A DNA stretch of 16,774 bases from Dethiosulfatibacter sp. GTDB taxonomy: Bacteria; Bacillota_A; Clostridia; Tissierellales; Dethiosulfatibacteraceae. The DNA lies in contig JAHRFV010000114.1 of the NCBI GenBank assembly GCA_019084435.1, positions 1-16,774 on the forward strand. The letters run 5' to 3'. Below, one piece after another: positions 1 to 6,288 of this stretch. Both the position numbers and the translations under genes were made by a program. Position 1 is the first letter of the stretch, and every line of letters begins with the position of its first letter. Below the pieces are notes generated by a model. The model was not told where the DNA came from, searched no databases, and saw only the letters and a list, made by a program, of their open reading frames with translations.

Positions 1-1321
1 ATTTATAGAATCGATCAAAAATATGAGGCATGTCCTCTTCTGCGATGCCTGTTCCATAATTAGCTATGGATACATGACAAAGTCGTATTTCAGGTGCTAG
101 TGTTACTTCTACTTGCTGCGACTCGTCGGAAAATTTGACTGCATTGTCCAACACGATTAAAAACATCTGTCTTAATCTTCCGTAATCACCTATAACACGA
201 AAAGCTACTTCTGGAGTTTCGTAAACTATCTTGATTTGCTTATCTTCAGCTATATGTCTGATTGATCGCACAGCATCTTCAACAACTTCCGGAAGATTTA
301 ATTCACTTTTTTCAATTGTGTAGTCAGGGTTTTGAAGACGGGAAAGTTCTAACAAATCATTAACCATCCGCTCCAGATGAATACTCTCAGACAACATCTC
401 TTTGTGATAGTTCTCAACTTTTTCAGGATCGTTGACAACTCCATCACAAAGCGCTTCCAGCGATCCCCTTAAAACAGTGACCGGTGTTCTAAGCTCATGA
501 GAAATGCTTGAAATATAATCCTTTCGCATTTGCTCAAGCTGAGCGCTTTCTTTTGATGCTGTGTTCAATTTTTGCGCGAGTATGTCTATATGATGAGCAA
601 GCGAGCCTATTTCATCGTCCTGAACAATGTTAGTTTGTGCCAGGTAATCACCCTTTGTCAATTGTCTTGTTGTAACTTCCATTTTTTGCAACGGTTTTGT
701 AAATCGTTTCGATAATAATACAGCGATAACGAAGGATAAGAGTAATGCTGCAACTAAACTAATAAAAAGTATTCTAATACCTTCTTTTGTGGATGAAGTC
801 AAATTTTCGATTTGAGCGTGTAATAAAACAGCTGCAAAAACCTGTCCATCAGCAGAAAAGATTGGAGAACCGACTGTTATAGATGGGCTACCTAAAAGAT
901 TGCTGAAACTCTCGCTAGTGGCTATTTTTCCTGTAAAAACCTCCGCAACAAGTGCAACTGCACCATCCGGTAAAGCGGAATAACTGATTTGATTTTTCCC
1001 TCTACCTACTGCAATCGTTTGTGCATTTTTATCGACAATCCATACATCATTCAGGTCTATATCGTCGATGAGGCGCAAATATGTCCCGAATCCGGCGCTT
1101 TGAAGCTGGTTGTGCCCCATCCCCCTAGTTGAGTCATCATTTAACAAATAATTTGACAATGCTTCCGTTATCGTTATGGCGCGTCTTTCCAACTCAGTTT
1201 TGTAGATATCTGCCGACTGTCTTGAAAACAAAGTCAGAAAAGAACTACCCACAATTAGCGCAAAGACAATAAGTGTCGATGTAAAAAACAATACCAGTCT
1301 TTTAGTAATCTTATTATTCAT
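1..1321 (-). CDS. Sensor histidine kinase, C-terminus cut by window edge
   Basis: I translated this by hand; 440 residues are visible and the frame is open to the left edge. Visible order: TM1 about residues 9-30; an extracytoplasmic sensor of about 145 residues, possibly Cache/PAS-like (VWIVDKNAQTIAVG); TM2 about 183-204; a HAMP linker about 205-253; a HisKA domain with the phospho-acceptor His275 in SHELRTP; then the ATPase N-box (Asn393 in LDNAVKFS) and G1 region (residues 421-425, NYGTG). The remaining ATPase G2 region is outside the window. The ATG (1319-1321) overlaps the end of the response-regulator gene by 8 bases, so the two are translationally coupled partners. The usual G1-box Asp appears as Asn421. 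Family assignment is secure; the signal sensed is unknown. Confidence 0.95.
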   Translation of the reverse strand, partial: MNNKITKRLVLFFTSTLIVFALIVGSSFLTLFSRQSADIYKTELERRAITITEALSNYLLNDDSTRGMGHNQLQSAGFGTYLRLIDDIDLNDVWIVDKNAQTIAVGRGKNQISYSALPDGAVALVAEVFTGKIATSESFSNLLGSPSITVGSPIFSADGQVFAAVLLHAQIENLTSSTKEGIRILFISLVAALLLSFVIAVLLSKRFTKPLQKMEVTTRQLTKGDYLAQTNIVQDDEIGSLAHHIDILAQKLNTASKESAQLEQMRKDYISSISHELRTPVTVLRGSLEALCDGVVNDPEKVENYHKEMLSESIHLERMVNDLLELSRLQNPDYTIEKSELNLPEVVEDAVRSIRHIAEDKQIKIVYETPEVAFRVIGDYGRLRQMFLIVLDNAVKFSDESQQVEVTLAPEIRLCHVSIANYGTGIAEEDMPHIFDRFYK

Positions 1322-2012
1322 CTTTATTTACCTTGAATTTATATCCCACACCCCAGATGGTTTTAATCTGCCATTTAGGGTGTGGAAATTCGTCAATTTT
1401 TGCACGCAGTCGTTTGATATGAGAATCAACTGTGCGATTATCACCAAAATAATCATATCCCCATACACTATCTAATAGATGATCCCGGCTAAAGACCCTA
1501 TTCTTGTTGGTCGCCATGACCCATAGCAACTCAATTTCTTTTTTTGTCAATGGTATATTCTGATTGTCAATAGAAACGGTAAAGTCATCCAGACAAATAG
1601 TCAGATTGTCAAACTTGAACATTTTTTGAACGTTTTCATTCTCAGGTGTTCGTTCTATTCTTCTTAAAATGGCTCTGACTCTAGCCATGACTTCTCCTGG
1701 CGAAAAAGGTTTGACAATATAATCGTCTGCCCCTATGTCAAGGCCCATAATACGTTCAAAATCTTCACCTCTGGCAGTAATCATAATAACGGGAACATTT
1801 GAGGATCGTCTGATTTCCCTGCAAACCTCAAAGCCATCTTTCTTAGGCATCATCACATCTAATAGGATAATATCAAACTTTTGTTTTGCAAAGACTTTCA
1901 GGGCTTCGTCCCCATCTGAGACTGAGGTTGTTTCATAGCCTTCTTTTTTTGCATACTCAGATAAAATTGAAACAATTTGTTTATTGTCATCCGCAATTAA
2001 AATATTGGGCAT
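1314..2012 (-). CDS. OmpR/PhoB-family response regulator
   Basis: This is a 232-residue two-component DNA-binding regulator. The receiver domain (about 1-118) has the acidic pair Asp8/Asp9, the phospho-acceptor Asp52 in LLDVMMP, Thr79 and the conserved Lys101 in KPF. The winged-helix DNA-binding domain (about 130-228) carries the typical ending TVDSHIKRLRAKID...GVGYKF. Length is normal for the family. Start is ATG at 2010-2012, preceded by a GGAGGTGA ribosome site. It is first in a two-gene operon with the histidine kinase, whose start lies inside its last codons. It is divergent from the secreted protein at 2184, a natural candidate target. The stimulus and regulon are not readable from sequence. 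Confidence 0.97.
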   Translation of the reverse strand: MPNILIADDNKQIVSILSEYAKKEGYETTSVSDGDEALKVFAKQKFDIILLDVMMPKKDGFEVCREIRRSSNVPVIMITARGEDFERIMGLDIGADDYIVKPFSPGEVMARVRAILRRIERTPENENVQKMFKFDNLTICLDDFTVSIDNQNIPLTKKEIELLWVMATNKNRVFSRDHLLDSVWGYDYFGDNRTVDSHIKRLRAKIDEFPHPKWQIKTIWGVGYKFKVNKDE

Positions 2013-2118
2013 CCTGTCACCTCCGTATTGCTTCTTTATCTAATCATATACTGTTTATTTGTTTTTTTTGTGTCATGCAATTCATTTTATCACGAAAAAA
2101 GAAAAGAAAAAACATAGT

Positions 2119-2143
2119 TTTGTCATATTTGTCTAGTATCCTA
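2119..2143 (+). promoter_or_regulatory. Possible regulator-dependent promoter with TTTGTC direct repeats
   Basis: Upstream of the secreted-protein gene, TTTGTC occurs at 2119-2124 and again at 2128-2133, nine bases apart. A weak -10-like TATCCT lies at 2138-2143 and no good -35 is present. Activator-dependent promoters of OmpR-family regulators often look like this, but the repeat spacing is not the usual 10-11 bases. The assignment is tentative. Confidence 0.25.
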
Positions 2144-2183
2144 AGTACAGAATCAAACAACAAAATAAAAGGAGGCAACACAA

Positions 2184-2696
2184 ATGAAACAATCAAAGAA
2201 AATCTTCACATTAGCAGTCGTGGTTTTAGCGCTAGTAGCGATGTCAATAACAGCTTTTGCGGTAACCACCAATCAAACACCAGCAGAGTTGGTAGCTGAA
2301 TTAACCAACAGAACAGTTGATAATGTAAGAGCAGAAAAAATCGAATCCGACATCACTTATGGTGGTGTGGCCAATAAAGCCGGCGTATTGGATCAATTCA
2401 GAAGCAGAATGCTTGAACTGAAGAAGAATCAAATCGAAGAAAGAGTAGCAGCAGGCACTATGACCCAAGAACAAGCAAATACCATATTGGAAGCGATAGA
2501 AGAACAACAGGAAACATGTGATGGTACTGGCACGAATGCAAGTATCGGTAAAGAATTCAACCTAGGTTTTGGAGGATTTTCCGGTAATAGAAACGGCTCA
2601 GGAGAAGGAAATGGCACCGGACAAGGAATGAAGGGCGGTTTAGGAAATAGTGGTTCTGGCTTTAGAAATGGTGGTCAGGGCGGAAACGGACGTTAA
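2184..2696 (+). CDS. Secreted DUF2680/YckD-like protein with Gly-rich tail
   Basis: This 170-residue protein begins with a clear Sec signal peptide: KQSKK, a hydrophobic core at about 8-24, and a likely signal peptidase I site after AFA at 24-26. Residues 30-110 are charged and helical. They include an AAGTMTQEQANTILEAIEE segment of the kind seen in DUF2680/YckD-like exported proteins. Residues 113-170 form a low-complexity tail rich in Gly, Asn and Ser, ending GGQGGNGR, with one Cys at 112. There is no sorting motif or membrane anchor, so it is probably released or loosely wall-associated. ATG 2184 follows AAAGGAGGCAACACAA. It is divergent from the two-component operon and is inferred to be controlled by it. 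Biochemical function is unknown. Confidence 0.85.
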   Translation: MKQSKKIFTLAVVVLALVAMSITAFAVTTNQTPAELVAELTNRTVDNVRAEKIESDITYGGVANKAGVLDQFRSRMLELKKNQIEERVAAGTMTQEQANTILEAIEEQQETCDGTGTNASIGKEFNLGFGGFSGNRNGSGEGNGTGQGMKGGLGNSGSGFRNGGQGGNGR

Positions 2697-2706
2697 TTAA
2701 AATAGC

Positions 2707-2747
2707 AGAGGGCACAGGATGGCAATGACAAACATCTTGTGCCCTCT
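2707..2747 (+). terminator. Stem-loop after secreted-protein gene
   Basis: Arms 2707-2721 (AGAGGGCACAGGATG) and 2733-2747 (CATCTTGTGCCCTCT) pair over 15 bases with one G-T, around an 11-base loop. It begins ten bases after the stop codon at 2694-2696. It lacks a strong T-run, so it may be a weak terminator or an mRNA 3' stabiliser working with the next hairpin. Confidence 0.6.
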
Positions 2748-2755
2748 TCGATATG

Positions 2756-2826
2756 AAAGCAGAGCAACTGTTACAATTTATCAAAAAACTCTACAGAAGG
2801 TTATAACGCATTGCTCTGCTTTTTGT
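2756..2826 (+). terminator. Long hairpin with T-run, second of a tandem pair
   Basis: Arms AAAGCAGAGCAA (2756-2767) and TTGCTCTGCTTT (2811-2822) are perfectly complementary. Inside a small internal loop, GTTACAA can pair with TTATAAC with one mismatch, so the whole unit folds as one long hairpin of about 67 bases. TTTTG follows. It lies between convergent genes and probably terminates the plus-strand transcript. A small inverted-repeat element is an alternative explanation. Confidence 0.55.
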
Positions 2827-2891
2827 ATTATATAAAAAAACCTCTGCCATTTCCAGTCTATCGAAAAATAAGTCAAAACTTTAATATTTAG

Positions 2892-2923
2892 CCGTACAAA
2901 AGAACCGTCCCAATATGTGGTTT
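2892..2923 (-). repeat. Dispersed GGTTCTTTTGT 3'-end element, copy 1 (decayed)
   Basis: Read on the minus strand, this gives AAACCACAT, GGGACGGTTCTTTTGTACGG. It starts inside the stop codon of the flavodoxin-like gene. It matches the copies at 4826-4860 and 7844-7878 in order and core sequence, but its arms pair only over about four bases, so it looks degraded as a terminator. Confidence 0.55.
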
Positions 2924-3461
2924 ATTTTATTTTTTGAGCTAGATCTCTGACCTGTTTAAGATAATCACTTCTTAATGCATCTTCTCGGTCAGATAAACCC
3001 AGTGCTAAAACAGAACCCATTTCTTCCCATTTCATATAACGACACATCGTTGTAAAATGAGCCTTCAATCCATCCATTGCCCAATCGTCGTCATCTGCAC
3101 CTGCAGCAATAAGATAAGCTTTTATTGGCGAAGATCTCAACGCTACATTAGTAGCATAGAATCTGTCTATTGCCGTTTTAAGTTGAGCTGTCATAGCGAA
3201 GTAATACAATGGCGTAACAAAAACAACCACATCCGCTTCTTCCAATTCATCGGAAATCATCTTCATATCATCTTTATAAATGCACTCACCATCATTATTT
3301 CTACAGTAGTCACAGCCGATACAGGGGTGAATATCCATATGAGCGGTATCAAATCTGATAACTTCATGTCCTATTTCTATTGCCCCTCTAGCATACTCGC
3401 TAGCAAGTAGATCTGTAGTTCCTTCCTTATGAGGACTACCCGTTAACATTACAATTTTCAT
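2922..3461 (-). CDS. Flavodoxin-like NAD(P)H-dependent FMN reductase with Cys cluster
   Basis: The protein has 179 residues and a flavodoxin-like fold. The FMN phosphate loop is GSPHKEGTT at residues 8-16, and the isoalloxazine-side segment TPLYYFAMTAQLKTAIDRFY lies around 83-102. Residues 47-60 hold Cys47, Cys50, Cys53 and Cys60, spaced CX2CX2CX6C. This matches the compact CX2CX2CX4-7C motif of iron-sulfur flavoproteins (Isf), although many soluble reductases of this superfamily have it too. A role in electron transfer or in reducing quinones or xenobiotics is inferred from family only. ATG at 3459-3461 has a GGGAGGAACTT ribosome site. It lies downstream of the CPBP gene on the same strand with a 92-base gap, so co-transcription is possible. 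Confidence 0.85.
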   Translation of the reverse strand: MKIVMLTGSPHKEGTTDLLASEYARGAIEIGHEVIRFDTAHMDIHPCIGCDYCRNNDGECIYKDDMKMISDELEEADVVVFVTPLYYFAMTAQLKTAIDRFYATNVALRSSPIKAYLIAAGADDDDWAMDGLKAHFTTMCRYMKWEEMGSVLALGLSDREDALRSDYLKQVRDLAQKIK

Positions 3462-3553
3462 AAGTTCCTCCCACTATGGTTTTATTTTTTCTCTTGACCT
3501 ATCAACTTATTGAATAACCGTTTGCTTCATCAAGCATGGAAATATGTTTGGAA

Positions 3554-4273
3554 TCATATGAGAAACGAAGCAATTACTGTTACACCTACCATCACAACAT
3601 TGCTGAAACTGTGCATCATCATCGGATAATAGACACTTCCTGATTTTTCATAGCAATCGCCGTAGAAAATTCCAAGCACAAAAGCATACACTAATTGAAA
3701 TGTACTGTAGCTTATTTCAAAAGGTACAATAGACCATCTAAGATGTGCAAGAGCGAAAATAACAGCTGCTATAATATTGGCAATGCTCAATTTATTTCCT
3801 GCAATTTTTCCTTTAAAAACAAACGCGAGCATGGTGATTGCAAATGCCCTGAATATAAGCTCTTCTGATGGTCCGGACATCAGCAATTGAAAGCTCATTT
3901 GTCCTAAGATATTTGTGGTTGTCAATGGATATTGAAAATGAACGAAAGATCCAGACAGTATTACTGTTGAGAACGCTCCGATAGTATAAATACTGAAATA
4001 CAACATGAATTGCTTGACACACTTTTTGCCCGCTTCTTTATTGCCCCAGCCCAATCCAAAATCAATGGATTTATACTTGTTTAGGCCGATAATTATGAAA
4101 ATAAAAATGATAGTCTGAAAGATATGGTGAATATAAATCCAAGCAAAGGCTCCATCTGGATCATATGATTGATAATTAAAAAGACTAGCAACCATACCTG
4201 CTAACTTGGGTATCCCCAAGAGCAGTACAAACAAAATAAGCGTCCATAAAACACTTCTCAGTAGTTTTTTCAT
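3554..4273 (-). CDS. CPBP-family intramembrane metalloprotease
   Basis: The protein has 239 residues and several membrane segments (about 7-32, 48-64, 86-108, 122-150, 164-178, 190-205, 218-238). All three signature motifs of the CPBP/Abi (CAAX protease-like) family are present: EE with Arg four residues later (Glu137, Glu138, Arg142 in PSEELIFR), FxxxH (Phe173, His177), and HxxxN (His221, Asn225). These residues form the membrane-embedded active site. Bacterial members cleave membrane or prenylated-like substrates, or protect against self-bacteriocins, but the substrate here is unknown. The ATG has GGAGATGAC upstream. It has its own promoter (4365-4394) with a direct repeat over it, divergent from the monooxygenase gene. 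Confidence 0.93.
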   Translation of the reverse strand: MKKLLRSVLWTLILFVLLLGIPKLAGMVASLFNYQSYDPDGAFAWIYIHHIFQTIIFIFIIIGLNKYKSIDFGLGWGNKEAGKKCVKQFMLYFSIYTIGAFSTVILSGSFVHFQYPLTTTNILGQMSFQLLMSGPSEELIFRAFAITMLAFVFKGKIAGNKLSIANIIAAVIFALAHLRWSIVPFEISYSTFQLVYAFVLGIFYGDCYEKSGSVYYPMMMHSFSNVVMVGVTVIASFLI

Positions 4274-4344
4274 GTCATCTCCATTAGTTTTATCGTTTTT
4301 ATTGATTTTTTGTTTTTATGCGTTATCGACATTGTCCAAACTCC

Positions 4345-4384
4345 GGACTATTACTACCTTTTTCATTTTAACACAGGACTATTA
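4345..4384 (-). promoter_or_regulatory. 9-base direct repeat, candidate operator of the CPBP gene
   Basis: GGACTATTA (plus-strand reading) occurs at 4345-4353 and 4376-4384, 31 bases apart, close to three helical turns. One copy sits in the -35/-10 spacer of the CPBP promoter and the other just downstream of the expected transcription start. The first copy also forms GTCC-N7-GGAC with 4334-4337. No regulator is identified. Confidence 0.35.
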
Positions 4385-4394
4385 AGTGAATCAA
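4365..4394 (-). promoter_or_regulatory. Promoter of CPBP gene
   Basis: On the minus strand, -35 TTGATT (4389-4394), an 18-base spacer and -10 TAAAAT (4365-4370) are preceded by an extended -10 TG. It lies about 92 bases upstream of the start codon. Confidence 0.6.
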
Positions 4395-4439
4395 CAGGGT
4401 TCTTGGGTTCAATGATTAGGAATTATTCCATTATTCATA

Positions 4440-4468
4440 TTGACATGATTCAAACTGATTGATACGAT
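4440..4468 (+). promoter_or_regulatory. Promoter of ABM monooxygenase gene
   Basis: A perfect -35 TTGACA (4440-4445), 17-base spacer and -10 TACGAT (4463-4468) with an extended TG are followed about 40 bases later by the ATG. This is a strong sigma-A type match. Confidence 0.7.
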
Positions 4469-4506
4469 AATTATAATAAAAAGAAAATTATCAAGGAGAT
4501 TAGAAT

Positions 4507-4806
4507 ATGATAATTGTTGCGGTCAAATATATGGTAACTAAAGGTTTAAGAGATAAAGTCCTTGAACTGGCAAAAGAAGCAGTTACGGAAACAAGAAATG
4601 AGCAAGGCAACATTGAATACACAGTGTATCCATCTCTAGAAAACGACCAGGAAATATTTGTGTTTGAGGTGTGGGATTCAATGGAGCATCTACAAGCTCA
4701 TATTAAATCCCCACATATGGCAAAATTCTCTGAAAATCGTAAACCATTTGTGGTTGAGGGCTCATATAAACTAAGTCTCTACAAAGGCGAGCCTATGTCC
4801 CTCTAA
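4507..4806 (+). CDS. ABM-domain putative quinol monooxygenase (YgiN-like)
   Basis: This is a 99-residue single-domain protein of the antibiotic biosynthesis monooxygenase (ABM) fold. Typical features are the opening beta strand MIIVAVKYMV, the helix GLRDKVLELAKEAVTETRNEQGNIEY, the strand EIFVFEVWDSMEHLQAHIKSPHMAKF with the family's conserved W and H region, and a final strand ending KLSLYKG. Such proteins are cofactorless dimers oxidising quinols or related phenolics, and many remain without a known substrate. The ATG follows AAGGAGATTAGAAT. It is monocistronic, with its own strong promoter and a bidirectional terminator behind it. The neighbouring flavoprotein might share redox chemistry, but that is only inference. 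Confidence 0.88.
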   Translation: MIIVAVKYMVTKGLRDKVLELAKEAVTETRNEQGNIEYTVYPSLENDQEIFVFEVWDSMEHLQAHIKSPHMAKFSENRKPFVVEGSYKLSLYKGEPMSL

Positions 4807-4824
4807 AATGCAAATCACCAACAA

Positions 4825-4860
4825 AAAACCACACAGGAGGCGGTTCTTTTGTGTGGTTTT
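4825..4860. terminator. Bidirectional terminator; GGTTCTTTTGT element copy 2
   Basis: AAAACCACACA (4825-4835) and TGTGTGGTTTT (4850-4860) form a perfect 11-base stem with a 14-base loop. A-run and T-run flanks serve both the plus gene ending at 4806 and the minus gene ending at 4874. On the plus strand the inner part reads GGAGGCGGTTCTTTTGTGTGG, the dispersed element in the sense of the upstream gene. Confidence 0.85.
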
Positions 4861-4873
4861 AGTGTTGATACAA

Positions 4874-5155
4874 TCAACTTAAGTAACTAAGAATCAAAAA
4901 AACAACACCGATTAAGTGTAACACGCCCATAGGAATCATAAGAAAAATGATGATTGAACGTTCTTCATTTCTTACAATAGCTATGTAACCAACAAAAGCT
5001 GCCAAAATGATTACTACAAACATCAAAATAAGCATTGGCACATGTAGTGGACTATTTAAGAGTCTCCCTTCCATCAGCATCAAAGCTATAAACAAAATAT
5101 ACATAACTGTTGAAATCTTGCCTAATAAGGTTTTGGGCAGTACTGTAACTTTCAT
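4874..5155 (-). CDS. Small three-helix membrane protein coupled to the repair operon
   Basis: I chose the ATG at 5153-5155 (93 residues) rather than the longer frame starting at 5230. The ATG forms an ATGA overlap with the stop of the upstream repair gene and has AAAGGATGATTAT in front of it. The 25 extra residues would be the hydrophilic out-of-frame shadow of the repair gene. The protein has three predicted membrane helices (about 14-28, 39-61, 67-92), short loops and no catalytic motif. I do not recognise a family. Its tight coupling to the Ogt-glycosylase gene means it is expressed with the alkylation-repair proteins. Whether it has a role there or only shares the transcript is unknown. 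Confidence 0.75.
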   Translation of the reverse strand: MKVTVLPKTLLGKISTVMYILFIALMLMEGRLLNSPLHVPMLILMFVVIILAAFVGYIAIVRNEERSIIIFLMIPMGVLHLIGVVFLILSYLS

Positions 5156-6288
5156 ATAATCATCCTTTTCAAGCAAAACATCACAGTAGGACCGTCTCCT
5201 AGTTGATCCTTTAGTGTTGCTAAAGGGCAACCTTCACATTTAGGTTTTTTTAAGCAATGCACTGTAGCATGCTTTACAATAAGAGCATGAAGCTCGTTAT
5301 AAAGATACAAATCTTTCGGTAAAGCTTCCTCGATCATTTTTCTGAAATCATCATACCGAGCAGGCACATCAAACCCTACGCGTTGAAACAACCTGCGAGT
5401 GTAGGTATCAATGATAAAGTATGGTTTTCCAACAGCGTAGGTCATAATGCTATCTGCTGTTTCTCTACCTACGCCATGTACTGTAAGAAGCTCCTGTCTC
5501 ATTATATCGCCATCTATTGATCTCACTTTCTCGATATTGAAATTATAACGCTCATACCATTTATTTAATGCTTTCAGTTTAATTGCTTTCTGGTTGAAAT
5601 ATCCGCTAGGTCTTATGATTTCAGCCAACTCTGTTGTTGAAATCTCTTTAATCACGTTTGGACTAAGACCCCCGTTGAAATTGTTTAATGCCTTTACAAC
5701 ATTTGTCCAGGTTGTGTTTTGTGTCAACACCGCTCCCACCATCATTTCGTAATGGGTCTCCGCTGGCCACCAATCTTGCTCGCCATAATAACTTAGCAAA
5801 AAATCAAAAAGAATTATCAGCTTTTCATGGTTGATGATTTTTTCTTTGATAGCCAAACCGTGAGCAAATCCTGTCAGATTGCCGTTTGCCCCAATAACTC
5901 TATGGCATGGGATAATCAATGGGATGGGATTTTTACTATTCGCCATTCCAACTGCTCGCGAGGCATTTGCATTTCCAATTGCTTCAGCTATGTCCTTATA
6001 GGTACGTACCATCCCATAAGGGATATTGCATAATTGACTCCAAACTTTTTTTTGAAAATCCGTGCCGTTTGGGTTTATTCTGACATTAAAATTCTTTCTC
6101 GTTCCAGAAAAGTATTCTTCAATCTGAACTCGTGTGTCTGAAAAGTAATCATCATTTTTTATCCACTCATCAGATATCTCGAAAAATCTCTTTCCTTCGC
6201 CGGTATTTAGGTGCAGGTGACTCAGTCCTTCTTCATCGCCTACAAGTATTATTTCACAAAACCTCGTGTCAAATCTTGTATAATACAT
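5152..6288 (-). CDS. Ogt O6-alkylguanine methyltransferase fused to MagIII/EndoIII-like glycosylase
   Basis: This is a 378-residue fusion. Residues 1-157 are a complete O6-alkylguanine-DNA alkyltransferase, with HTH Arg111, the Asn120 region and acceptor Cys128 in IPCHRVIG. Residues 158-378 are a helix-hairpin-helix GPD glycosylase. It opens FDFLLSYYGEQDWWPAE, has VGAVLTQNT, the hairpin HGVGRETAD (271-279) and catalytic Asp294 in IIDTYTRRLF. The EndoIII lyase Lys position is Glu276, so a monofunctional glycosylase like the 3-methyladenine enzyme MagIII is more likely than a true Nth. Only three of the four iron-sulfur Cys remain (345, 351, 354). ATG 6286-6288 has AAGGAGAGACAAG and overlaps the Ada-AlkA gene by 20 bases. 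Both halves appear intact. The joint is nearly linkerless. Confidence 0.93.
   Translation of the reverse strand: MYYTRFDTRFCEIILVGDEEGLSHLHLNTGEGKRFFEISDEWIKNDDYFSDTRVQIEEYFSGTRKNFNVRINPNGTDFQKKVWSQLCNIPYGMVRTYKDIAEAIGNANASRAVGMANSKNPIPLIIPCHRVIGANGNLTGFAHGLAIKEKIINHEKLIILFDFLLSYYGEQDWWPAETHYEMMVGAVLTQNTTWTNVVKALNNFNGGLSPNVIKEISTTELAEIIRPSGYFNQKAIKLKALNKWYERYNFNIEKVRSIDGDIMRQELLTVHGVGRETADSIMTYAVGKPYFIIDTYTRRLFQRVGFDVPARYDDFRKMIEEALPKDLYLYNELHALIVKHATVHCLKKPKCEGCPLATLKDQLGDGPTVMFCLKRMII

Noticed and set aside
1886..2299. Plus-strand 137-residue open frame
   Set aside because: It runs antisense to the response regulator and out of frame through the secreted-protein gene, with Cys/His/Phe-rich composition and no ribosome site.
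5156..5230. N-terminal extension of the small membrane protein to an ATG at 5230
   Set aside because: It lies entirely in the coding region of the repair fusion, has Arg-rich shadow sequence and no ribosome site; the ATGA-coupled start at 5155 is better.
5152..5820. Annotation of the C-terminal half as a true endonuclease III (nth)
   Set aside because: The lyase Lys is Glu and one cluster Cys is missing, so a MagIII-like monofunctional glycosylase fits better.
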